A DNA stretch of 64,000 nt from NCBI GenBank assembly GCA_932294295.1, contig OW028580.1:26854896-26918895 (forward strand). Direction: 5' to 3'. Below, one piece after another: positions 49,166 through 59,802 of this stretch. The stretch comes from Alitta virens (taxonomy: Eukaryota > Annelida > Polychaeta > Phyllodocida > Nereididae). Position 1 is the first letter of the stretch. Each line of letters starts with the position of its first letter. Position numbers and translations under genes: made by a program. The notes under the pieces are model-generated. The model was not told where the DNA came from, did no database searches, and saw only the letters and a program-made list of their open reading frames with translations.

Positions 49166-51335
49166 GGTCATACTTGCGTGGTTCTATTGTAGTTTTCTTA
49201 TGATCCACTCTCCATGTTCACGTGGTGAATACTAATATTAAACTGACACACTTTTCAGTGGTCAATGAGGTGTAACCAAACTTAAAATAATAGCACTATA
49301 CTTATGGCTTAATACGAAACCTCACTCATATTATGATCAGTTCTGTGACCTATGAACATATTTCTTAACGTATAATGGAGTGCAAATAAGTTATATCCCA
49401 CACAAGTAAGGTATATTAAAAGGTGCAGGACTCCCAAGTCTTTTATTCTCATCATAAATCTGCCTCTGGCAGCTGGATAGTGTAAGCATCAGACTATATA
49501 TTATTGAGACATTACATAACAATCAGGTAACTAGTTTTGTCATAAAATTAAAACAAAGTAATAATTTTGACCAGGTCTATGTAAAAACTTTCAGTGCATG
49601 AGTATTGCTTTTCAAATTATAGCTGGTCTTAATTCAAAGTTTTCACATCATTTATGATATTTTTTGCATTGTTACCTTTTTTTAATATTAAAGTAATATC
49701 TGAGGGTATCTATTGTGATATTCCCAATCTGAAATTATGAAAACTTGGGCCCTATGACAGTAACAACTTTTGTCCCAAGGCAAACCTGCCCCCCCCCCCT
49801 CCCTGGCGGTTCTATCTTAATAACTACATAAATATTTAATGTAAATATATGTTAAGCAGATCCACGGATGCCTCTATCATAGATACATGTTTTAAGGCCA
49901 AGCAAAATGCTGTAGATGCAGTATTATTCGTATAAATGACAAAAAAACATCCGGCAAAGGGGGCAGGCTGCTTGCCTGCGAATTGGTCCTGGTCCTACTC
50001 AAATACCCTTGGTGTTGATGCCTAGGTTTATAAAAACTTGTTTCTAAATATATTTTAATCTTTATTCATGGTTAATACCTCATAAGACTGCAATTTTTAT
50101 ATATTTTAATTCATGTGTTAGTGGCATATTTGTAAAGTCTTTAATTTGATTGCATTATTATTATCTTAAGTTGAAAACGATGCAAATACCCTGTCCCAGT
50201 TTCGTTTTAGGCCACACCCTCCTTAGCAACCCCTAGCAACCCCCTTTGGCCTGTCATATCAGACCTTCCAGTTTGGGTGTTCTGGAACGCCCCTCCCTAG
50301 CAACGCATAGCAACAGCTGCAGCTCAGAGAGTCACATCTTCAACACATAGTTTGATGGCCAGGCTTACAAATATTTTGATGTTTTGATTAATCTATGATT
50401 CTCACATTTGTCTCATAAATGCCTTAATATTGTCAGGGCAAAAAAAAAACTCATATTTATTAAATATTGCATGAGTCATATTGACTACAACTAACTTCAT
50501 AGTCAGAAACATAATTTCCCATGACAGTGAACTTAGACTTAGTCTGTGTCATCATGACATGCCTAAGTCTAAGTTGTGGGATAAAGCTGACCTTTCAGTT
50601 AGAATGGTCAAATGTGTAAGATTTTAGTCATTAACAGAAAATAAAGATTTTCAGTGCATATCATTGAAAATATTATAGCTTTAATTATATAATGGTCAGC
50701 CTTGAGAATGCATTAAAGCAGGATGACAAGTTTTTAATAAGATTGGGATATGTCCCCCCCCCCCCCCCCAATCCACTGTCAACTTCAAAGAAGTGGTTCC
50801 TGCAGCTGTAACCTATCAGTCATAATCAGTTAGTTTATCACCCAATGAACCTCTAGTACTCTTTCCCTCCTGACACCCTGGCACTACAATCTTGCCCCAA
50901 TGCTCTGTTAGGCTGTAAGGACATGTGTATACTAAAATTATCAAATAATGATTCAATGGTATATACCTATGGATCAAATTGTATCATAATGTTGCCTAAA
51001 TATTTAGGAAACTGTAATATGGATTTACACATATAACCATGTTATAAAGTAAATGATAATGAAAACATGAGTTAATTGTTATGTAACTGTGCCAATCTGT
51101 GTACCCGTCGCATTATAATAGATGAATCATAAGTTAGATTGCATATTTGTGTTGGAACATGAGAAGGGCTACAACGTGATTAACTTTCTGGGAGGCATTA
51201 GAAAAAATGAATTATTTTAAACACCTTACCTTTGCATAGTAGAGTTCTGTTGACAGTGATCCAATTAGAAGAAGATTAGAAGAAAGTCCCCTGGTGAAAA
51301 GACGATCAGTCCTATGTAAAAGTCTATCAAATTTC
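49166..51335. other. No gene recognised
   Basis: AT-rich, with C-runs at about 49789-49799 and 50754-50769. Four TAGCAAC motifs lie at 50224-50310. A minus-strand splice-donor-like site (ATGCAAAG|GTAAGG near 51236) is the only gene-like hint and is not enough for a call. Confidence 0.45.
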
Positions 51336-51339
51336 TGAA

Positions 51340-51608
51340 ATGAAGTCTACTAAGAAAGATATCCAAGCAAGTGAATGATTATCAAACAAACTGCTGAAAC
51401 TTAGAAGGGTATCCAAGCAAGTAAATGATTATCAACAAAATTGCCGAAATGCAGTCCACTTAGAAGGATATCCAGGCAAGTAAATGATTATCAAACGAAT
51501 TGCTCAAATGCTGTCTACTCAGAAGGATATCCAGGCAAGTAAATGATTATCAAATGAATTGCTCAAATGCTGTCCACTCAGAAGGATATCCAAACAAGTG
51601 AATGATGG
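51340..51608. repeat. ~60-bp tandem repeat, five copies
   Basis: Units of GAAGGATATCCAGGCAAGTA, AATGATTATCAAACGAATTG and CTCAAATGCTGTCCACTC; the first two copies are the most diverged. Confidence 0.9.
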
Positions 51609-52247
51609 TTGTGATAGATATTTCTCACACTAGAATCCAGCCACTGACCAATGGCTGATTACCACCCCCCCCCCCCCCTGCCACTCTGAACTGACCAATG
51701 GCTGATGACCACTTCCACCCCCACCCCTCTCCACCACCCCATAGGCCCCCTATGTCATAAAGGCCAAATTCATACACAAAGACTGAAACACTTTTCAGTT
51801 AATTAACTGAAAACAGCAAAAGATGTACAGTTATGATATGTAAAGGGTTTTACACTGGGTCATCCCTCAGTGGAGGTAATGAAAAAACATGTCCATTACA
51901 CCTAGATTAAAAACCCAATATCTCAGAAACTATAGCACCATATTTTTAAATTTTCTTCCTTGTTATGTCAGACTAAAGCCATCATGTACAATAAGATATA
52001 TGTAGGGCTGTGTAATGTTTCAAAACCAGTTCCCCAGATTTTAGTCTAAAATCTGGGAAACAATGCATAAGTTTAGTGAGACACTTAATCTGGTGTGACA
52101 AATCTGCCAATTAAGAAAATAATACCTCATGGAAAATACTGTTCTTTAGCTCCAATTACCTGTTTGAAGTAAGATATATAATATTGTTCAATTCTAAAGA
52201 TCCTTTTGTTTATGTGATTTTGATAAATGCTGTGGTAAATTATATAT
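51609..52247. other. No gene recognised
   Basis: Includes a C15 tract at about 51664-51678 between two copies of CTGACCAATGGCTGAT. Confidence 0.45.
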
Positions 52248-52342
52248 TAACTGCTGGACTCAGCTGCAATAAAAATGACTTGTCTTTTCATGTTATAACT
52301 GCTGGACTCAGCTGCAATAAAAATGACTTGTCTTTTCATGTT
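52248..52342. repeat. 48-bp tandem duplication
   Basis: TAACTGCTGGACTCAGCTGC through CTTTTCATGT occurs twice in direct succession, with no difference by eye. Confidence 0.92.
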
Positions 52343-52981
52343 TGAATATGTCACACAAAATACAGATAATATAGCTATGTATCTAACTTAATTGATATCC
52401 ATCATTAGCATTTCAAATATAACCTGTACTACATCTTTGTATTATTGTTTGATTTCAGTTTGGTTTAATTATACCCCCCTCATGAATTGTTCTTATAACT
52501 ACATGTGTTATTCATTACAGTAGTATCCGGATGTTTACCACAGGCTTATCATAATGGCACCATGAAAGGTGTCAGCTCGGGGAAATGCACCAAATGACCC
52601 AGGCCAGGTCCTCGCTCAGATAAATACCTAGAGGCTGGACCTTACATTTCTATGCATAATTAAACCTTGGAAGAAACATACACCCCCACCCCTCCCCCTG
52701 AAAAAAGAAAAGAAAAATGAAGACATTTATTAAATTTTATAAATAAAAGCAAACCAGATCATCTACAAAGTGATGGTTTATTACTCTAGATTTAGTTAGG
52801 GCAGACAAATTTGATATTATATTGTTTTGTCTTTTTTAGTTTAAAAACCTAATACAAATTAAATAAAAAATAGAGTTTGGGTCCACTTACTTATAATTAT
52901 GCATGACACTGTGCATTAAAGAACAGAAAAAAAGAATGTAACAACTTCCTATATTATAATTTCTCTATTCATACCATAGCC
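52343..52981. other. No gene recognised
   Basis: AT-rich spacer leading to the TAA target site of the large inverted-repeat element. Confidence 0.5.
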
Positions 52982-53324
52982 TAAAGCCCCTGTCACACGG
53001 GCCGGTTGTGCCGCAGTGAACCCGTAGTATTACGTAATAGTTATGTAACAGCTCTTTCCGCCGGTTTGGCGACCGGTTCTGGCAGCAAAAAGGGGCGGGG
53101 CAGCACCCGCCGGGTTACCCGCCGGGTGCTACGGGTAACCCGCCGGGATACCCGCGGGCTTCCACGGGTGCCTCGGCGGGTTCTACAGGTGCCTCGGCGG
53201 GTTCTACGGGTGCCTCGGCGGGTTCTACGGGTTACTCGGCGGGTTCTACGTGTTACTCGCCGAGTTGTAGGAGTAAGCAGGCGAGTAGTAGGAGTAACTC
53301 GCAGCTTCCAGGAGTATACTTTAA

Positions 53325-53690
53325 AAGGCTGCTGCTCCCCTAATATTAGTCCGATTTTCGTTAAATAAGAACTAAAATTGTAGTATAGTTTATAATGATT
53401 CCATACCTGTTTTCGGATCGAACATATACCAAATATTAAGCGAGTTATTCGTCTGAGAAGGTAGCTAGGTTTGCGGAGGCAAACAGTGGTGCTCTCGCAG
53501 ACGTCCGCGCCGGGACTGTATCAATGCTGCTGCTCCCCTAATATTAGTCCGATTTTCGTCAAATAAAGACTGGATTGTAGTATAATTCATATTGACTCCA
53601 TAGGTGTTTTCGGATTGAAAATAGACCAAATATTAAGCGAGATATTCGTCTGAGAAGGCAGCAAGGTGCTCTGTGTATGTTCATGACTTG
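53325..53690 (+). repeat. CTGCTGCTCCCCTAATATTAG module, left-arm copies
   Basis: A module of about 195 bp (GCTGCTCCCCTAATATTAGT, GTAGTATAG, AAGCGAGATATTCGTCTGAG, CAAACAGTGGTGCTC, GACGTCCGCGCC) occurs one and a half times here. It is inverted at 55150-55690 and recurs outside the element at 57655-57870 and 58105-58170. Confidence 0.8.
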
Positions 53691-53848
53691 AATGGTGTGG
53701 TCAATATTTTTTACCATTATATATACATTGTCTGGATGAGCTTTATTGCAATTAATTTCTACTCATTCTGCCAACTGGCCAATGGGAAGGACTTTTCCTT
53801 TGGTTTTGTAAAGTCAATTAACCTATATATGTAATAGCAATCTGCCTT

Positions 53849-54080
53849 GACCGTTATGTCAATTGCTATTAGCATTTTGAATAATACAAAGAATGGGGTA
53901 AGTCATGCTTTTTCATCATTGATCACAAGCATGAATTGAAATCATTGATCACAAGCATGAATTGAAATTCTGAATTGACCGTTATGTCAATTGCTATTAA
54001 CATTTTGAATAATACAAAGAATGGGGTAAGTCATGCTTTTTCATCATTGAACACAAGCATTAATTGAAGTTCTGAATTTC
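53849..54080. repeat. 128-bp tandem duplication in the element centre
   Basis: GACCGTTATGTCAATTGCTA through GTCATGCTTTTTCATCATTG recurs at a spacing of 128 bp (53849 and 53977). Confidence 0.88.
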
Positions 54081-56139
54081 AACTGATTCCTGTTTAATAT
54101 GCATATTAAAGAGGGAGATTGTTTTGATCATGGATGGAACATGCAATATCAATATTAATTTCAGTTGGATTATTTTCAGAAACAACAACGAAATATTGAT
54201 AATTTATATAAACTAGAGTATATCTATCTATAGATAGTTGTTATAGCTCCATGGACATCTTTATCAAGTCGGAATTTTATTGGCAACAAGCAAACAAACA
54301 TTGTTTTATTTTCGTTTTTTATTGATTACGAATTAATGAATTATTGATAGTAACATATTATTAGGTGAAGATCTTATAACTATCTGTCTATCTACATATC
54401 TATATTCTATGAGGTATTACTAACTTTATTAATAAGAATATTCTTGTTTGTGCCTAGTTTACTCCATTAATTTTCCCCACCTTAACTATTATATAAATTC
54501 TACACATTTCCCTGAATAATTCAGTCTTTATTTGACGAAAATCGAATATGTGATAGACTGATAGTTTAGATAGACAGATAGATTCATATGCTTATTATAT
54601 AATATAGAATATCTAGCTTAATATTTGGTCCATATAAGTACATAAAAAATAGCAAATAAAATCACAGATCAAATCACAAATACTAATTACAATATCAATA
54701 TTACATTTAAATTTTACAAAAATATACACAAAAAGATAAGAATGTTCACATGTATAAAAAAAATACCAATATACAAATATAATCATTGCCTGGTAATTAC
54801 AATACAATATATTGTTTTTAATTAATGAAAGCAATTACATCTTTTTGTAATTGTGAATGACAATCAAGACAATGTCATATTACTGTGTCATCTTTGAACA
54901 AACTATGAAATGACAGGTCAAAGAACCCCAATTTAGGCAATTAGGCAATTGACACATGTATTGAGCATTTGCTGTATTCTCTACACCCATTCTTTATATC
55001 ATTCAAAATGCTATTAGCAATTGACATAACGGTCATGGCAGTTGGCAGAATGAGTAGAAATGAATTGCAATAAAGCTCATCCAAACAATGTATATATATC
55101 ATGGTCAAAAATATTGACCACACCATTCAAGTCATGACCATACACAGAGCACCTGGCCGCCAGAGAACTGCATTCTCAGATGAATATCTCGCTTAATATT
55201 TGGTCTATTTTCAATCCGAAAACATGATGGAATCAGTATGAACTATGCTACAATACAGTTTTAATTTGACGAAAATCGGACTAATATTAGGGGAGCAGCA
55301 GCCTTTTAAAGAAGGGCTCAGCCCTTCTGCATTGATAGAGTCAGGGCGCGGACGTCTGCGAGAGCACCACTGTTTGCCTCCGCCAACCTAGCTACCTTCT
55401 CAGACGAATATCTCGCTTAATATTTGGTCTATTTTCAATCCGAAAACACGTATGGAATCAGTATGATTTATACTACAATTCCGTCCTGATTTGACGTAAA
55501 TCGGATTAATATAAATGGAGCAGCAGCCGCCGCAAGACAACTGCCTTCTCAGACAAATATCTCGCTTAATATTCGGGTTTTTTTAAATCCGAAAATACGT
55601 ATGGAATCAGTATGAGCTATACTGCCATTCAGTCTTTATTTGAGGAAAATCGGACTAATATTAGAGGAGCAGCAGCTTTTTAAAGTATATACCTCCCTGC
55701 CTACGCTGACGCTGGTACCAAAAAGCCGGCGGGTTACACGTGAAAGCCGGCGGGTTACACGTGAAAGCCGGCGGGTTGCCCGTGAAAGCCGGCGGGTTAC
55801 CCGTAGAACCCCTCAACAAGCCGCCGGGGTGAAATTAGGGACGAATAATTCGCCGGGTTCTACGGGCCACCCGCCGGGTTCTACGGGCCACCCGCCGGTT
55901 TTTTTTTTTTTTTTTTACACCCGTGAGATTTCTACGGTTGTGCCATGCAAGCATGGCACAACCGGCTACCGGTGCCGGGTTTCGCGGCTTGGCCAAGGGT
56001 CCCACGGGTGCTTGACGGGTATCCACGGGTATCCACGGGTATCCACGGGTGGCCGTATTCGAGCCGGGTAGCGATTTCCGCAACTATTACGTAATACTAC
56101 GGGTTCACTACGGCACAACCGGCCCGTGTGACAGGGGCT

Positions 56140-57600
56140 TAAGTTCCATGAGGTCATATTGTCGTGACACTTTTTATATTATGTTCATACTATCTCCATT
56201 TTATTGTAAAATAATTCAACTTTAAGTGCATAGAATAAAGCAGATATAATATTGTAGATTTGTGTTTTGTTTTGTGTTCAAAAGATCTTGTGAATGATCT
56301 AACCTGTTGTGGTCTCATTTAGCAATAGAATCTGTCCTGTAATAACAAACAGAACATGATCCTGTGGGGCAGCCGATATGATTTCCAGAAAAGTTGGTGT
56401 CGCAAAGAGTCTGGCATGTCAAAGAAAATCGGCCGTCAATCATCCTCCAGGACCCCACCCCCCCCCCCCCCCTGTCACCCCCATCAGCTGCAGGTAAAAT
56501 CAAAACCATGCAGGTTGAATTCTTGCTAAGTCAATGTCCATAATGTCAAGGATCTGGGTGACTCCTTTGCTTTGTTTTCTTTCTTTAATTTCCTTCTTTC
56601 TCTCTTTCTTTCTTTTTCTTTCTTTATTACATATAACTACTTCTATATTAGTCTATCATTTCAGCAAAGTCAGTCAGTTCAGCCAAATCGGTCAGTACAG
56701 CCTAGTCATGTTCACAGTAAAGTTAATTCAGTCATATATTTGGTCAGACAGAATTGACTGAGTTCAACTGACTGATTTAACTGACTGAACTGTCTCTCAG
56801 TTAAGCTCATCTGTTCAGTCTGTCAGTTCAGTCAAGTATGTCTGTCAATCAGTCAGCACAGCAAAACATGCCAGCCGACAACTAGTCAGTCATTTAGGCA
56901 GCCAGACAGTGGTTTTATTGGTCTACCTTAAATATCACTTGCAAATTGTAGATTCAGTGACGTAAACCTCAGGGTTGTCATCAGTATTTCTTTCTCATAA
57001 ATTAGGTATATCATATTGTGTTTAAATGATATGATAAGATAGCTACAAATGAACTATTTAGAAAAAAAACACATTTTGCTATCATGTATATAAGACCAGT
57101 AATTGCAAATTGAAGTTTTGTCTAAATATAGGGCAAGGCCAAAGATCTAGGCCAAGGCAAAAAGTGTTTCTCACTGAAGTGCCTGTGTCATGTTATTAGC
57201 TAAACAAGAAAAATAATGATGAATGCCTGGTGTCTAGATGGAAGACATTAAATTATTGTTGAATAGTGTTAATTATAAAAATACAACATATTCCTGAGCA
57301 CCTTCTTTATGTATTTGTTTTATATTCATAATTTCCATATCTTTACCTGTCATTGTGATCTTGTGAACATGAATATCCTTTATACTGTGAATGAATGTTT
57401 ATGCCATAAACACTGCCAAAATATTTATTTCCACATTCAAAGGCTATTCAGTGGCCTAACCTTAAACACCCCACATGAGGTTTGCATTTCTTTCTTATGT
57501 ATTCACTAAGGAAAATAATCTGATTGAAATCCAGTGTATTTATATTAAATTAGTGCAGAAATTAAGTGCTTGATACATGCTCAAATGATGTTTAATTTAT
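56140..57600. other. No gene recognised; degenerate TCAGTCAGTT repeats
   Basis: A C-run at about 56458-56472, a CTTT-rich tract (56580-56625), then about 240 bp (56655-56900) of loosely repeated TCAGTCAGTTCAG/ACTGACTGA motifs. Open frames at 56315-56509, 56534-56761 and 57309-57509 are unsupported. Confidence 0.5.
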
Positions 57601-57649
57601 TATACACTGGTGACTTGCCGACTGCTTCCAGCGTCAGCAGGGAGGGGGG

Positions 57650-58170
57650 CTTGTATATACTTTAAAAGGCTGCTGCTCCCTTCATATATGTCCGATTTTC
57701 GTCAAGTAAAAACTGAATTGTAGTATAGTTCATAGTGATTCCATACACGTTTTTGGATCGAAAATAGGCTCAAAATTAAGCGAGATATTTGTCTGAGAAG
57801 GCAGCTATGTTGGCGGAGGCAAACAGTGGTGCTCCCACAAACGTCCGTGCCCGTACTGTATCAATATAGTTTATAGATGATAAGAATGTTGCAAATGAAC
57901 TAATTAGAAAAAAATCGCACTGTTCTATCATGTATAGAAACCAAGTAATTGCAAGTTGAAGTTTTGCACTGTCAAACATCTTCAGGTGAGTTAAAGATCA
58001 ATGTCTTTAAGTTAAAGAAAGTCAGGTGAGAAGGCCAAGGCAAATTTAGAGATGTTTCTTAAATTAAGGTCAAGGAATAGGCCAAGGCAAGGAGGGGAGT
58101 TGTATATACTTTAAAAGGCTGTTGCTCCCCTAATATTAGTCCGATTTACGTCAAATAAAAACTGAATTGT
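57650..58170 (+). mobile_element. Dispersed fragments of the inverted-repeat element family
   Basis: 57655-57870 and 58105-58170 are copies of the CTGCTGCTCC/AAGCGAGATATT module of the 52985-56139 element, both preceded by GTATATACTTTAAAAGG. They suggest a second, decayed element whose right end is at 58926-58993. Confidence 0.65.
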
Positions 58171-58261
58171 TCAGGAAAATGTGTAGAATTTATATGATAG
58201 ATAAGAAGAGGAAGCTTAATAAGGTATACTGGGCAAAAAGAGGTTAAAAATGCCCCCAACA

Positions 58262-58347
58262 TTAATCGCTGTTCTTTAATGTAGATAGTTAGATAGATAG
58301 ACAGATATGTAGATAGATAGTTAGATAGATAGACAGATAGATAGATA
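58262..58347. repeat. GATA microsatellite
   Basis: ATAGATAGACAGATATGTAG-type units on the left of the MITE. Confidence 0.9.
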
Positions 58348-58540
58348 CATAGGCGTAGGAGGTGGGGGGGGGGGGGGCAGGGGGGGCAATTGCCCCCCCA
58401 AGTGTCCAGGAAAGCCAAAAATTCGGGCAAAAAGTTGAAAAATTCGGGCATAAAGGGGTTCTAATAAAAGCCTTAAAATTCGGGCAAGATGACCTTGCCC
58501 CCCCCCCCCCCCCAAAAGAAAGGTGCCTCCTACGCCTATG
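58348..58540. mobile_element. 193-bp MITE inserted in the GATA tract
   Basis: Perfect terminal repeats CATAGGCGTAGGAGG and CCTCCTACGCCTATG, with flanking GATAGATA on both sides (58340-58347, 58541-58548). An 8-bp duplication would fit hAT, but the flank is a GATA array. Inside are G14 and C16 runs, the palindrome GGGGGGGCAATTGCCCCCCC, and three copies of AATTCGGGCA. It has no coding capacity. Confidence 0.82.
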
Positions 58541-58755
58541 GATAGATAGATAGATAGATGAATAGATATGTAGATATTTAGATAGATGTTTAGAAAGATA
58601 GATTGATTGATATGTAGATATGTAGATAGATGTTTAGAAAGATAGATTGATTGATATGTAGATATGTAGATAGATGTTTAGAAAGATAGATTGATTGATA
58701 TGTAGATATGTAGATAGATGTTTAGAAAGATAGATTGATAGATAGTTTAGAGAGA
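58541..58755. repeat. GATA tract with a 44-bp tandem repeat
   Basis: GATGTTTAGAAAGATAGATT recurs at 58585, 58629, 58673 and 58717, an exact 44-bp period. Confidence 0.92.
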
Positions 58756-58993
58756 CAGACAGATTTATATGCTTATTATACAATACAGAATACCTCGCTT
58801 AATATTTGGTATATTTTCGATCTGACAACACATATGGAATCAGTATGAACTATATGACCGGTAGAACCCGCCAAGTCACCATTTTTGCTTCCAGAATCCG
58901 TAGCCAAACCATCGAAAAAAGCTGTTGCATAACAGTTATGTATACTACGGGTTCACTACGGCAAAACAGGCTATGTGAGACAGGGGCTTAATA
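58756..58993 (-). mobile_element. Right end of a second Harbinger-like inverted-repeat element
   Basis: 58797-58850 is the module end in inverted orientation (CTCGCTTAATATTTGGTATA). 58926-58990 is a diverged terminal repeat (ACTACGGGTTCACTACGGCA ... GACAGGGGCTTAA), matching the right end of the element that stops at 56139. The adjoining TAA again fits the target preference. Confidence 0.7.
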
Positions 58994-59251
58994 CTCTTTT
59001 GACATGGATGGTTACAGCTTGATATGATGAATTCCAACTAGATATTCATTGCAACAAGTGCATGACTGTAGTAGATTAGCTTTTGTGCTAGTGCACGTTT
59101 TTTTCCAAACCATTTCAATTTCAATACTTTGTTAAAACATGGAGTCACTAGTGACTCCATGGTTAAAGCATGTAACATGTGTTGATGTAAATTAAATAAA
59201 TGATGAAATGTTGTTGTCCTTATATAACCTTATATACACCAAAGAACTGGG
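58994..59251. other. Leader region of the SGNH ORF with a 24-bp perfect palindrome
   Basis: CATGGAGTCACTAGTGACTC then CATG (59138-59161) is a perfect 24-bp palindrome. Related halves lie at about 59874 and 60645-60664. TTATATAACCTTATATACAC lies 15-35 bp before the ATG and could serve as a TATA-like element, or be chance. Confidence 0.45.
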
Positions 59252-59737
59252 ATGAAGACTGGGTGGTGTTTGACACCAGTGAAAACAGAAGTTTTGGTTG
59301 TGACGGATTCCTTGTTTAAGACAGTGCATAGGATTCCGAATGGAATGCATGTCCAGTGCTTTCCCGGTGCAAGGATGCATGATGTGGCAAATGTTCTACA
59401 AAAGTATAGAGGGCCCAAGCTGCAAGCCATCGTAATAGCTGCAGGAGTAAACAACAGAGACTCCACTGATGTTCAGAGACTCCACCAAGACCTGCAAAGG
59501 GCTGTCAGAGCCTGCAAAGACCTTGCTGCAGAAGTGCGATTTGCACAGGTAATGCACTACCCCTGTTTGAGCCACAAGTTACCAGGTGGACTAAAGGGCC
59601 TGAACAGACATATAAGAGGCAATTACACCACACTGAAGAACCCAAGGCTGATTTGGACCCTGAGAGATGGACTCCACCTGACGACCAAAACCACTGAAAG
59701 GGCACTGCATATGTGGGCTTCTCAGATGCACCTGTGA
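59252..59737 (+). CDS. SGNH/GDSL-hydrolase-like protein, 161 aa, probably retroelement-derived
   Basis: This intact single-exon frame has the block order of SGNH hydrolases. Block I is VVTDSL with nucleophile candidate S20; the usual Gly of GDS is Thr. Block II is FPGARM around G39. Block III is AAGVNN with G65 and N67. Block V is D139-G-L-H142. At 161 aa it is near the minimal size of the fold. Such stand-alone domains occur in invertebrate retrotransposons (esterase domains in CR1 ORF1, hydrolases in some tyrosine-recombinase elements) and as host genes derived from them. Its coding sequence is clearly richer in GC than the flanks. No reverse transcriptase or recombinase is adjacent. Two histone-type hairpins follow 24 and 50 bp after the stop. 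Earlier in-frame starts were not found. Function as an esterase is inferred only. Confidence 0.68.
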   Translation: MKTGWCLTPVKTEVLVVTDSLFKTVHRIPNGMHVQCFPGARMHDVANVLQKYRGPKLQAIVIAAGVNNRDSTDVQRLHQDLQRAVRACKDLAAEVRFAQVMHYPCLSHKLPGGLKGLNRHIRGNYTTLKNPRLIWTLRDGLHLTTKTTERALHMWASQMHL

Positions 59738-59760
59738 GCAAAAAGGGCATCACAACATCC

Positions 59761-59776
59761 AGCTCTTATCAGAGCT
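59761..59776 (+). promoter_or_regulatory. Histone-like RNA 3' stem-loop, first (weak)
   Basis: AGCTCT-TATC-AGAGCT: 6-bp stem and 4-nt loop, followed by AACA. The size is right for a histone stem-loop, but the first pair is A-U and the loop's second base is A. Confidence 0.45.
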
Positions 59777-59786
59777 AACAACCCTC

Positions 59787-59802
59787 GGCCCTTTTAAGGG
59801 CC
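59787..59802 (+). promoter_or_regulatory. Histone-type RNA 3' stem-loop, second (strong)
   Basis: GGCCCT-TTTA-AGGGCC followed by ACCA fits the metazoan histone mRNA signal: six pairs starting with two G-C, a four-base loop of U-Y-U-H type, then ACCA. A purine-rich AAAAAGGGCAGG lies 14 bp downstream, about where a histone downstream element would be. It is on the same strand as the SGNH ORF, 50 bp after its stop. No histone gene is present. Confidence 0.65.

Larger units (their letters stand above)
52985..56139. mobile_element. 3.15-kb inverted-repeat DNA element, PIF/Harbinger-like by TSD
   Basis: The ends match over about 58 bp with one mismatch (AGCCCCTGTCACACGGGCCG... in both arms) and are flanked by TAA (52982-52984, 56140-56142). 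A 3-bp TWA duplication is typical of PIF/Harbinger. Inverted similarity continues inward for about 0.9-1.2 kb per arm: minisatellites of CGGGTTCTACGGGTGCCTCG type (53090-53285) and GCCGGCGGGTTACACGTGAA type (55720-55870), then a module containing GGCTGCTGCTCCCCTAATAT. The centre (about 53900-54960) holds a 128-bp tandem duplication and AT-rich DNA. No transposase frame is present, so it is non-autonomous. The Arg/Val-rich frame at 53006-53368 is minisatellite translation. C-rich CpG composition marks both ends. Confidence 0.8.

Noticed and set aside
51236..51300. Possible minus-strand first exon ending ATGCAAAG|GTAAGG
   Set aside because: Only a donor-like site and three coding bases plus; no downstream exon could be paired with it.
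53006..53368. Arg/Val-rich 120-codon frame
   Set aside because: It is translation of the CGGGTTCTACGGGTGCC minisatellite inside the inverted-repeat element.
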